Origin: an uncultured Clostridia bacterium
GTDB lineage: Bacteria > Bacillota > Clostridia > UBA1381
Assembly: GCA_947628515.1 (NCBI GenBank)
Contig: CANRAG010000013.1
Location: forward strand, 1-37,530
DNA length: 37,530 nucleotides
Reading direction: 5' to 3'
Each line of letters starts with the position of its first letter. The stretch's first letter is position 1. Position numbers and translations under genes: made by a program. The notes under the pieces are model-generated. The model was not told the origin of the DNA. It saw only the letters and a list, made by a program, of their open reading frames with translations, and searched no databases. This document shows, piece after piece, positions 15,082 to 23,853 of the stretch.

Positions 15082-16179
15082 ATGGCAGGTTCAATATACG
15101 GAAAACTATTCAGAATAACCACATGGGGCGAGTCGCACGGCAGGGGCGTGGGCGTTGTAATAGACGGCTGTCCCGCCGGACTGGAGCTTTCAGAGGAGGA
15201 CGTCCAGCAATTCCTCAACAGGCGCAGGCCCGGCCGGTCGAGGTTCGCCACTCCCAGAAAAGAGGACGACGCCGTGGAGATTTTATCGGGTGTGTTTGAG
15301 GGCAAAACCACCGGCACGCCGATTTCAATGGTTGTTTATAACAAAACTCAGCGCTCCGGCGATTACAGCGAAATAGCAAGCTATTACAGACCCGGACACG
15401 CCGATTTTACATTTGATGAAAAATACGGGTTCCGCGACTATCGCGGCGGCGGCCGCTCGTCGGGACGCGAGACAATAGGCCGCGTCGCCGCGGGCGCGGT
15501 CGCGGTAAAGCTGTTAAAATCGCTTGGTATAGAAATTCTGACATATACAAAGGCAATAGGCGCGTGTGAAATTGATTATGAAAAATTTAACAGAGATGAA
15601 ATAGCAAATAACAGTCTGTACATGCCCGACGCGGAAGCGGCAGAAAAAGCGGCGGAGTTTATAACGGAAAAAATTAAAGAGCACGACTCGGTCGGCGGCA
15701 TTGTCGAATGTGTAATAACCGGTATGCCCGCCGGTATAGGCGAGCCTGTGTTTGACAAGCTTAACGCAAATCTGGCAAAAGCTATTGTTTCAATAGGCGC
15801 CGTTAAGGGCTTTGAAATAGGCGACGGCATGGCGGTGGCAAAAGCGACCGGTTCACAGAATAATGACGCGTTCCGCATGAAGGACGGGCGTCCGCAAAAG
15901 ATTACAAACCACTCCGGCGGCACGCTCGGCGGTATGAGCGACGGCTCGCCTATTATACTGCGCGCAGCCTTCAAGCCCACCCCGTCAATATCCGCAAATC
16001 AGCAGACGGTGAATAATTCCGGAGAGGATATTACCGTTTCGATAAAGGGCAGACATGACCCGATTATTGTTCCGAGGGCGGTTGTTGTGGTAGAGGCGAT
16101 GGCGGCTCTTACGGTTGCCGACGCGATACTTGAAAACATGACCGCAAGACTTGATAAAATAATAGACTTTTACAGATAA
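15082..16179 (+). CDS. aroC: Chorismate synthase
   Basis: This enzyme converts 5-enolpyruvylshikimate-3-phosphate to chorismate, the last shared step to aromatic amino acids and folate; it needs reduced FMN. The protein has 365 residues, a normal length. Signatures are GESHG near the N-terminus, the long Arg-rich FMN and phosphate-binding block (FLNRRRPGRSRFATPRKE), the GHADFTF and RGGGRSSGRET region, and GGMSDGSPI. ATG at 15082 has AAGGAG six bases upstream. The gene stands alone with its own promoter and terminator; no other shikimate gene is nearby. Confidence 0.97.
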   Translation: MAGSIYGKLFRITTWGESHGRGVGVVIDGCPAGLELSEEDVQQFLNRRRPGRSRFATPRKEDDAVEILSGVFEGKTTGTPISMVVYNKTQRSGDYSEIASYYRPGHADFTFDEKYGFRDYRGGGRSSGRETIGRVAAGAVAVKLLKSLGIEILTYTKAIGACEIDYEKFNRDEIANNSLYMPDAEAAEKAAEFITEKIKEHDSVGGIVECVITGMPAGIGEPVFDKLNANLAKAIVSIGAVKGFEIGDGMAVAKATGSQNNDAFRMKDGRPQKITNHSGGTLGGMSDGSPIILRAAFKPTPSISANQQTVNNSGEDITVSIKGRHDPIIVPRAVVVVEAMAALTVADAILENMTARLDKIIDFYR

Positions 16180-16193
16180 AACACGGTAAATAT

Positions 16194-16233
16194 AAAAAGG
16201 CCGTTTTGCCGTTTTACGGCGAGCGACCTTTTT
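16194..16233. terminator. Terminator after aroC (bidirectional)
   Basis: AAAAAGG (16194-16200) pairs with CCTTTTT (16227-16233), and GCCG/CGGC lies inside. T-runs occur on both strands. Confidence 0.75.
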
Positions 16234-16248
16234 GTATGCAAGACAATG

Positions 16249-16280
16249 CCCCCGCAATCATAAATTACGGGGGTATTTTT
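16249..16280. terminator. Second hairpin between aroC and the SLH-NlpC/P60 gene
   Basis: CCCCCG (16249-16254) pairs with CGGGGG (16268-16273), and TATTTTT follows on the plus strand. It backs up the aroC terminator and lies just after the stop of the minus-strand gene. Confidence 0.75.
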
Positions 16281-16282
16281 AA

Positions 16283-17632
16283 TTAATCAACTATAATACG
16301 CTTAGCGCCCATGTAGGTGTCATCATAATATCCGTCCATGATGGTTGAATACTTGATTACATCGCCTGTTTTGGGGGAATGTATCATGGTACCGTTACCA
16401 ACATACATACCTACATGTGACGGTGAGCTGCCCGAACCGAAGTATACCAAATCACCGGGCTTTAGCGAGTCTTTGTCTACAAACGTACCGTCGTTATCCC
16501 ACTGCGTATAGGTTGTTCTTGTGAGATTATATCCGTTCTGACCGTATATATACTGCACAAATCCCGAACAGTCGAAACCGCTGGTCGTCGTGCCGCCCCA
16601 TACATAAGGTGTTCCCACAAGACTGTCAGCAAGATCTATGATATTCTGAATAACCGGATTAGTGGATGTATATCCGCCGCTCTTTGCGCTTATATCCGTA
16701 GAGAGCACCGTCTTGTTGTTACGATAGTCGTAAGTAAAATCTACCGGTAGGCTGTATACCTCCGAACCGTCCGCAAATACCGCGCCGATAATCACAGAAT
16801 AATCGCCGTTTGAAAGCTGCTTATTTGTAATTACCATACTGTTGGATGTTACATCCTTAAGAACCACCGCTTTTCCGTCCGCGTTCTTTATAATAACATG
16901 GTATGAAACGGCATTGTCCGTTCCTGTCCACTTCACGTCAAAGCTCTTATCGGAAATTACCGCATCGTGCTCCGGAAGAATAATCTGAGGCATAACATCA
17001 TACGAATATGCCGCGTTGCCAAACTTTGCGTAAGACCTGTTAACGCTTACGATTGCCTGCTCTCTCGATGTAGGTTCGAGAGGCTCCAATGTGTAGTCCG
17101 TAACGCCCGTCATAAGCTCATAACTGAGCGCCGTGTTTACCGATGACATCGCCCACGCGCTGACTTCGCCGCCGTCAGTAAAAGCGTCGGTGTATGAAGT
17201 ATTCGCTCCGTCCGCGATATTTAACGGCACCTCACTCGCCGTAAGTGTGCTGATAAGCATTTTAGCCATTTCTTCTCTGGTTACTTCGCGGTCCGGTGTG
17301 AATGTGTTATCATCGGTTCCGTTTACTATACCGTAATTATACGCCTGAGCGACCGCCACACTGTTTGTATCCGTAAACGGTGAGCCTGCCGGAACAGGAA
17401 TATTCTCATTGGTAAGCTTTTTGTACAAATTCATTGCAAGTTCACAGAATTCCTCACGAGTGATGGAATCCTTTAGATTGTTCGATACAACCGAATATGA
17501 AACCAAGCCTGCTTCACTCGCCGACTGATAGCCCGATACCGCCCACGTGCTTAAATCCGCCGCAACGGCTGACGTACCGAGTACAGTTGCTAATGAAAAT
17601 GCACTGAGAATCATTTTCTGTACGATTTTCAT
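16283..17632 (-). CDS. SLH-domain NlpC/P60 cell-wall endopeptidase
   Basis: A secreted protein of 449 residues. In order it has a signal peptide (about 1-25, cleavage after AVAA), three SLH repeats (about 28-205, with ITREEF, VTREEMAKML and TSREQAI) that anchor proteins to wall polymers, an Ig/fibronectin-like domain (about 218-302), and a C-terminal NlpC/P60 domain (about 325-449). Catalytic Cys355 is in DCSGFVQYI, with His406 (SHVGMYVG) and a further His418 (MIHSP). The enzyme would cut gamma-D-glutamyl-diamino acid bonds in peptide stems. It has a strong promoter and a long structured leader. Confidence 0.93.
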   Translation of the reverse strand: MKIVQKMILSAFSLATVLGTSAVAADLSTWAVSGYQSASEAGLVSYSVVSNNLKDSITREEFCELAMNLYKKLTNENIPVPAGSPFTDTNSVAVAQAYNYGIVNGTDDNTFTPDREVTREEMAKMLISTLTASEVPLNIADGANTSYTDAFTDGGEVSAWAMSSVNTALSYELMTGVTDYTLEPLEPTSREQAIVSVNRSYAKFGNAAYSYDVMPQIILPEHDAVISDKSFDVKWTGTDNAVSYHVIIKNADGKAVVLKDVTSNSMVITNKQLSNGDYSVIIGAVFADGSEVYSLPVDFTYDYRNNKTVLSTDISAKSGGYTSTNPVIQNIIDLADSLVGTPYVWGGTTTSGFDCSGFVQYIYGQNGYNLTRTTYTQWDNDGTFVDKDSLKPGDLVYFGSGSSPSHVGMYVGNGTMIHSPKTGDVIKYSTIMDGYYDDTYMGAKRIIVD

Positions 17633-17655
17633 AAAGAATTAATCTCTCCTTTTCC

Positions 17656-17804
17656 CCTTCCGAAACCGGAAGGCAGCCTTCGGACTGTTCGTTACGCTTA
17701 AAAAACGTACTCCGAAGCAAACATTATCTAAAAACTTCGTGATACTTTCCTTTTATCTCTTGCTGATTTACTGAATAATCTTCATAGCTATATAACACCT
17801 TATG
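17656..17804 (-). promoter_or_regulatory. Long structured 5' leader of the SLH-NlpC/P60 gene
   Basis: The promoter predicts a leader of about 172 bases. Two hairpins are visible near its end: TCCGAAG (17717-17711 side) with CTTCGGA (17678-17684), enclosing an ACG...CGT pair; and CCTTCCG/CGGAAGG (17656-17673), only five bases before the ribosome site AGGAGAG (17644-17650). The second could hide or expose that site. An upstream 5-codon reading frame (MKIIQ) lies in the first part. The GGUGAAU-type core of the c-di-AMP riboswitch is absent. No known family was recognised. Confidence 0.45.
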
Positions 17805-17810
17805 ATAAGC

Positions 17811-17839
17811 ATTATACCACCTTTGGCCATACTTGTCAA
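17811..17839 (-). promoter_or_regulatory. Consensus promoter of the SLH-NlpC/P60 gene
   Basis: TTGACA (17839-17834), 17 bases, TATAAT (17816-17811), with an extended TG before the -10: a perfect sigma-A match. The rest of the 374-base gene-free stretch 17633-18006 holds the leader, about 110 bases of AT-rich sequence without recognisable features, and the guaB terminator. Confidence 0.9.
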
Positions 17840-17954
17840 GTAAATTTACGAAAAAAATTACAGAATTGTTACAACGATGATTAAAAATTCGTAATATTTT
17901 GTTGAAAATAACGACATTTCTGGAAACAAATGTAAATAAGCTTGTTAAATATCC

Positions 17955-17996
17955 GAAAAAACGGCTTTGCCGCCGCAGCTTTGACGCTGCGGCGGC
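17955..17996. terminator. Terminator of guaB
   Basis: GCCGCCGCAGC (17969-17979) pairs perfectly with GCTGCGGCGGC (17986-17996). On the minus strand an AAAGCCG tail and a run of six T follow. The plus strand also has a T-run. Confidence 0.85.
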
Positions 17997-18006
17997 AATA
18001 TTTTTG

Positions 18007-19497
<1,491 letters not shown>

Positions 19498-19522
19498 TTA
19501 AATAGCTATATGTTTACCCATT

Positions 19523-19551
19523 ATTTTAACAAAAAAACAGAACTTTTTCAA
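19523..19551 (-). promoter_or_regulatory. Promoter of guaB
   Basis: TTGAAA (19551-19546), 17 bases, TAAAAT (19528-19523), with an extended TG. It lies in the 106-base gap after dusB. The leader is about 45 bases, with no obvious riboswitch. Confidence 0.8.
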
Positions 19552-19576
19552 TAATTTTATCTTAAATTTTTCATCT

Positions 19577-20533
19577 TTATAAAATATTATCAATATACGC
19601 TTGTAAAGTTGAATTCATTGTAGCAAAATCACTAATTTTGAAAATTTCCGTCTTTATTGCCGCCGCGCTGCGCATACCTTTTATATACCATGCTATATGC
19701 TTTCGGGCCTCCTTAATGCCCCTGCCCTCGCCCTTTGCCGCAACGAGCATTTCCGTGTGCCTTAACGCTAATTCAAGTCTCTGTTCGGGCGTCGGCATCG
19801 TTCTCACCGCCCCTTCCCGCATAAGCTCGTCTATCTGCTTAAACAGCCACGGATTGCCCTTTGCGCCGCGCGCAACCATAATGGCGTCGCAGCCCGTGTA
19901 CTCAAACATCGCCGCGGCGTCACGCGCCGAAAAAATATCGCCGTTTCCTATTACGGGTATTTTAAGCTCGGACTTTATCTTTTTCACAGCGTCCCAATCC
20001 GCGCGGCCGCTGTAAAATTCCCCTCGCGTTCTGCCGTGCACCGCTACCGCCGCCGCGCCGTTTTCCTCTAAAATATGCGCGCAAAGGAGCGAGTTGTCGC
20101 TGTCCCAGCCCTTGCGGATTTTCGCGGTTACGGGCACGGGTGACGCGTCCGATACCGCCCGCATGATCCGCCCCATTCTCTCCGGCGTCCGCATAAGCGC
20201 CGAGCCGTCGCCGTTATTTACAATCTTAGGCGCGGGACAGCCCATATTTATATCTATGACATCCGGCCCATACCGCATAACCTTCAAAACGACCTCCGCC
20301 ATGATTTCAGGCTCGGAACCGAAAATCTGTATCGCGCACGGGCTTTCGCCCTCCACATCCATAAGCGCGGCTGTCTTTTTATCGTTATAGTGCAGTCCCT
20401 TGGCGCTTATCATCTCGCTGTAGACCATGCCCGCGCCGAAGCTGCGGCATATATTCCGATACGTCTTATCCGTTATGCCCGCCATGGGCGCGAGGAAAAC
20501 ATTGTTTTCTATATTAAAATTGCCGATTTTCAC
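19577..20533 (-). CDS. dusB: tRNA-dihydrouridine synthase (DusB type)
   Basis: This FMN enzyme reduces uridines in the D-loop of tRNA. The protein has 318 residues. Motifs are APMAGITDKTYR near the N-terminus, the catalytic Cys99 in DINMGCPAPKI, KIRKGWD, the HGRTR block and MVARGAKGNPWLF. The start is the GTG at 20533, with only a weak ribosome site (GAGTGAT). A terminator separates it from the SLH gene upstream, so it needs its own promoter, which I could not define. Confidence 0.95.
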   Translation of the reverse strand: MKIGNFNIENNVFLAPMAGITDKTYRNICRSFGAGMVYSEMISAKGLHYNDKKTAALMDVEGESPCAIQIFGSEPEIMAEVVLKVMRYGPDVIDINMGCPAPKIVNNGDGSALMRTPERMGRIMRAVSDASPVPVTAKIRKGWDSDNSLLCAHILEENGAAAVAVHGRTRGEFYSGRADWDAVKKIKSELKIPVIGNGDIFSARDAAAMFEYTGCDAIMVARGAKGNPWLFKQIDELMREGAVRTMPTPEQRLELALRHTEMLVAAKGEGRGIKEARKHIAWYIKGMRSAAAIKTEIFKISDFATMNSTLQAYIDNIL

Positions 20534-20563
20534 TTTATCACTCTTTCAAAGCTGATATATGTT

Positions 20564-20590
20564 AAATAAAAGGGCGGAAAATTTCCGCCC
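20564..20590 (-). terminator. Terminator of the pyrE-surface protein operon
   Basis: GGGCGGAAA (20572-20580) pairs with TTTCCGCCC (20582-20590). On the minus strand TTTTATTT follows the stem. It lies 8 bases after the SLH gene stop. Confidence 0.85.
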
Positions 20591-20597
20591 TGCCCGT

Positions 20598-21659
20598 TTA
20601 TTCCTCCCAATAAGTAATTATGTCATACAACCTGCTGACTATGGTTATGGCCTGCTGCACGGACATATTTTCATTCGGATAGAACATTTTACTGTCGTCT
20701 ACAGACATTATTTTCTTGTTCATAACCCATCTCACATAAAAGTCCGCCCACGGCGCAATCTGCCGGCTGTCCTCCGGTACTGTCTGGTATCTGGAATCTC
20801 CCACATACATAAACAGCCCCGCCGCGCGCGTTATGAACGCTGCCGCCTCCTGACGCGTTATATATCCGTCCGGATCAAATTCCGTATCGGATTTGCCGCT
20901 CACAATACCCAAAGCATACAGCTGGTCTATCGACTCGTCACGGCCGGCGCAATCCGAAAAGACCCCGGTGAGATAATAATTACCCGTCGCGTTCATATAC
21001 GCGTCAAGATTTGCATAGTTGCCCGCGACCGTTATAAGGTTTGCGATAAGCTGCGACATACCCTCACGGGTTATGTCCCGCTCATATTTATCCGTGAACT
21101 CATACGGGACCAAATTCTTGGACGCGGCGGCTCTGACCTCATTGTTCGCCCATTCCTCCGACGGGAGCTTTAAAAAATCCCTCGCCGTCGCCGCAACCCA
21201 TACGTCGCCGCCGTAAATGTCCTTGTCCGAATCGAAAAACTCGGACTCCAGATAGCGCAGCCGCGCGGTATCATCAGCGGATGGCATATAGCAGACATAA
21301 TTATCCGCGCCGTATGTGCCTATTTGTATTCCGGAATTGTAAAAATAACTCACCCGTGTGCCGGACGCGGTACTAAGGTTTATACACGTGCCCCTGAACG
21401 GAGTGGGATTAATCTTTCGCCATACGGTCATATTCGCGGCGGTATCGTAAAACTCTCTTATCTGCTCCGCCGTTAAATTCGCGTATTCGTTACTGTCAGT
21501 ATCACATATGGTCGCCGATGTGATTTCCGAAGCGTCAAACGCCGAAACAGCCTCCGCAAAGGTCATCGAAACAGGCAAATCAACCACATTATATGCCGAA
21601 GCGACGCCGCCGCAAAGCAGCGCGGCAGCGACCGCAATCGCCGTTATTCTTTTAAACAT
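20598..21659 (-). CDS. Secreted SLH-domain protein with unknown N-terminal domain
   Basis: A protein of 353 residues. It has a signal peptide (about 1-22), an uncharacterised domain of about 110 residues (about 25-135, with TAEQIREFYDTAANM and YFYNSGIQIGTYG), and three SLH-like repeats (about 140-350, e.g. ITREGMSQLI, ITRQEAAAFITRAAG and MSVQQAITIVSRLYD). It should sit on the cell surface bound to wall polymers. The ATG at 21659 has TGAGGTG six bases upstream. It is 10 bases after the stalk-domain gene and in the same operon as pyrE. The N-terminal domain has a fold like a small sensor or inhibitor, but this is only an impression. Confidence 0.8.
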   Translation of the reverse strand: MFKRITAIAVAAALLCGGVASAYNVVDLPVSMTFAEAVSAFDASEITSATICDTDSNEYANLTAEQIREFYDTAANMTVWRKINPTPFRGTCINLSTASGTRVSYFYNSGIQIGTYGADNYVCYMPSADDTARLRYLESEFFDSDKDIYGGDVWVAATARDFLKLPSEEWANNEVRAAASKNLVPYEFTDKYERDITREGMSQLIANLITVAGNYANLDAYMNATGNYYLTGVFSDCAGRDESIDQLYALGIVSGKSDTEFDPDGYITRQEAAAFITRAAGLFMYVGDSRYQTVPEDSRQIAPWADFYVRWVMNKKIMSVDDSKMFYPNENMSVQQAITIVSRLYDIITYWEE

Positions 21660-21669
21660 CAATACCACC

Positions 21670-22899
21670 TCAGGTCTGATACGGCTTTATAACAGCCCTG
21701 GTTCCGTCAGGAAGCTCTATGTAAAGCTCTATGTAATTTCTGTCGTTTTCGTCAAGATAACCGCCTATTATCTTAAATCTTTCAATCTGGTCGGAGCTGA
21801 TTACGCCGGTATCGGTCACATCCTTATATGTGCCCGGCTTGTAATCGGATGTATATATTATATGATAGAGCATCTTATCGTCATATATCTTATAAAGATT
21901 TCTGTCATATATCGGCTCAAGAGTTGAAAACGCGCTCAAAGACAGTGTGTTCTCATCCGCGTTATCCATGCTCCTGTACTGATATATACCGCCCGTTACC
22001 ATTATATCGACAAAGCATACCCCGTTTAAATCCGAGATAATATACCCCGTGCCGCTTATTAACAGCCTTGAAGCGTAGGGAACTTCAACGGGAACACCGT
22101 TGTTATTATTAATCACCTTAAGTATACCGTTGTCGTATCTGTAAAAATGAGCCGTCAGCGTATCGCCGTTTTCGCTTACGACAATTTCCTTTACGGAATC
22201 CTTGGTATTTATATCCGTAACGGCTATTGAGTACACGCTTGTAAGCGAGCCGAGACTTGCGGTGTAGTCCATGCCGTTAATCTTGAGAATGGGTGACGAA
22301 ACCGCTGTTGTGTCGTTCGTACCGTTAAATTCCACCGTTTCCGCGACGCCGTCGCCGTCAAGGTCTATTGACTGCTCTATCTCGCTGTTGCTGAAAAGCT
22401 CGGCGGAGTCCTCAAGCACGCGGAACCCCGTTTTCAAAAAGGCAAACGCCCTGTACGGCTTACCCGTGGTGGAAAGAAGCACCATATTATGATGTCCGTC
22501 CCATGTTACGGAATAATCCATGGCCTCGGCAATGGCTCGAACCGGAATGAGTATGCGGTTATTCTCCATTATCGGCGGGGATTCAAGCTCAATACGCTCG
22601 CCGTTCTTATATATTGCCGTATCGCCGTACTTAATGGTTACGGTATATGCTCCGTTTACAATCTTTGCCGTCTCGGTATCGTTATCCCAGCTGACCTCCG
22701 CGCCCGCCTTTTCAAATACCGCTCGCACGGGCACCATTGTATAGCCCTCGCCTATGATAATCGGCTGCTGATCGAACTCGACCGCTTCATTGTCGACCTT
22801 TACTATTACCTCCTCGCCCTCCGCAAAAGCGTTTATCGCAAACACTGTACATACAGCGGCAAACGCGGTAAGAGCCGAAAATATTTTCTTTCCCTTCAT
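21670..22899 (-). CDS. Secreted protein with copper amine oxidase-like N-terminal (stalk) domain
   Basis: A protein of 409 residues. A signal peptide (1-26, ending NAFAEG) is followed by two stalk-domain repeats (about 35-143). The repeats show the family signatures MVPVRAVFEKAGAEVSWD and ILIPVRAIAEAMDYSVTWDG. This is the clostridial copper amine oxidase-like N1 domain; no copper amine oxidase enzyme is present. The C-terminal part (about 165-405) is unassigned. It includes DLDGDGVAETVEF, a calcium-binding-like loop similar to integrin or dockerin-type repeats. The gene follows pyrE by 36 bases and an AGGAGGAAGGG site precedes the ATG. Confidence 0.85.
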   Translation of the reverse strand: MKGKKIFSALTAFAAVCTVFAINAFAEGEEVIVKVDNEAVEFDQQPIIIGEGYTMVPVRAVFEKAGAEVSWDNDTETAKIVNGAYTVTIKYGDTAIYKNGERIELESPPIMENNRILIPVRAIAEAMDYSVTWDGHHNMVLLSTTGKPYRAFAFLKTGFRVLEDSAELFSNSEIEQSIDLDGDGVAETVEFNGTNDTTAVSSPILKINGMDYTASLGSLTSVYSIAVTDINTKDSVKEIVVSENGDTLTAHFYRYDNGILKVINNNNGVPVEVPYASRLLISGTGYIISDLNGVCFVDIMVTGGIYQYRSMDNADENTLSLSAFSTLEPIYDRNLYKIYDDKMLYHIIYTSDYKPGTYKDVTDTGVISSDQIERFKIIGGYLDENDRNYIELYIELPDGTRAVIKPYQT

Positions 22900-22935
22900 A
22901 CCAAAATCCCTTCCTCCTGTTTAAATGCTGTGCAA

Positions 22936-23601
22936 TCAATCCAATATACAGTATTTCTCCATGTATGACTCCATTTTGGAAATCATATTATCATATTTAC
23001 CCGACGCCTTCAGGTATTCATATATATCCGCAACCGTTACGATGGCGTGAACTCTTATACCGAAATCCTCGCCGACCTCCGTGATGGCTGTCTTACCGGG
23101 GGTGTTTCCCACCTCGCATCGATTTACGGAAATAAACATATCTCTTACCTTAACGTCCGCCGCGCCGGTAAGTACCGGCATCGTCTCGCGGATTGCCGTC
23201 CCGGCGGTTATTACGTCCTCGATGATAATGACCCTGTCGCCGTCCTGCGGCTTGTATCCTACAAGCGAGCCGCCCTCGCCGTGATCCTTTTCCTCCTTGC
23301 GGTTAAAGAAATACGGCTTATCTATCCCGTATTCATTATACAGCGCGGCAGCGCAGCCGGCGGCAAGCGGTATACCCTTATACGCCGGGCCGAACATACA
23401 GTCAAAACCGTCCCCGACCGATTCTTTCACAAGCGCCGCATAGAACCTGCCCAGCATAGCAATCTGTCTGCCGGTTTTATAGTTTCCGGTATTTACAAAG
23501 TACGGCGTGTTCCTTCCGCTCTTTGTTACAAAATCTCCGAAACGCAGCACGTCCGACTCCATCATAAATTCTATAAATTCCTTTTTGGCTTCCGTAAGCA
23601 T
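22936..23601 (-). CDS. pyrE: Orotate phosphoribosyltransferase
   Basis: PyrE joins orotate to PRPP to make OMP in UMP synthesis. The protein has 221 residues. The PRPP-binding motif is VIIIEDVITAGTA (124-136), and the flexible loop region is FFNRKEEKDHGEGG. GGGAGGATC lies before the ATG. No other pyr gene is near; instead two surface-protein genes follow in the same direction without a terminator. The transcript begins with the same leader element as spoIIIAA. The supplier of PRPP, prs, lies about 3 kb upstream in its own unit. Confidence 0.96.
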   Translation of the reverse strand: MLTEAKKEFIEFMMESDVLRFGDFVTKSGRNTPYFVNTGNYKTGRQIAMLGRFYAALVKESVGDGFDCMFGPAYKGIPLAAGCAAALYNEYGIDKPYFFNRKEEKDHGEGGSLVGYKPQDGDRVIIIEDVITAGTAIRETMPVLTGAADVKVRDMFISVNRCEVGNTPGKTAITEVGEDFGIRVHAIVTVADIYEYLKASGKYDNMISKMESYMEKYCILD

Positions 23602-23624
23602 GGCTGATCCTCCCTTAACCGCAA

Positions 23625-23755
23625 TTAATGGCTATAGTTCACCTGTCCCGATATGTCAGGACATACTGCGCGTCCGGTTTTGGCAATTGCGCAGGCAACC
23701 GGCATAATAACGCGCAGTTATCACCTCATAGCTGAATGGTAACAACTAATGTTCT
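23625..23755 (-). ncRNA. Conserved leader RNA element, pyrE copy
   Basis: On the minus strand the element begins AGAACAUUAGUUGUUACC, continues CAGCUAUGAGGUGAU, and ends GGGACAGGUGAACUAUAGCC. Between these conserved ends lie a long hairpin, ACTGCGCG (23665-23672) with CGCGCAGT (23711-23718), enclosing CCGGTT/AACCGG (23674-23702), and a small one, TGTCC/GGACA (23644-23663). The first base is about 7 bases after the pyrE -10 box, so the motif starts at or near the transcript start. Compared with the spoIIIAA copy the ends are kept and the interior is replaced. It does not resemble a PyrR-binding attenuator. Confidence 0.55.
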
Positions 23756-23761
23756 ATGCTT

Positions 23762-23790
23762 ATTATAGCATATGTTTTTGCTTTTGTAAA
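23762..23790 (-). promoter_or_regulatory. Promoter of pyrE operon
   Basis: TTTACA (23790-23785), 17 bases, TATAAT (23767-23762), with an extended TG before the -10. Transcription should begin near 23755. Confidence 0.85.
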
Positions 23791-23808
23791 CCATTATTTT
23801 TACGCAGA

Positions 23809-23839
23809 ATAAAAGAGAGATACCAAAATGGTATCTCTC
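23809..23839 (-). terminator. Terminator of the paralogous membrane-protein pair
   Basis: GAGAGATACC (23815-23824) pairs with GGTATCTCTC (23830-23839). On the minus strand CTTTTATT follows the stem. Confidence 0.88.
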
Positions 23840-23853
23840 CTGCAATCTTAATA

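Noticed and set aside
17640-17804. c-di-AMP (ydaO/yuaA) riboswitch before the NlpC/P60 gene
   Set aside because: Expected from the gene type, but the conserved GGUGAAU-type and AGCUAACCUC-type blocks are missing.
21670-22899. Copper amine oxidase enzyme
   Set aside because: Only the N-terminal stalk-like domain is present; the catalytic domain and topaquinone motif are absent.
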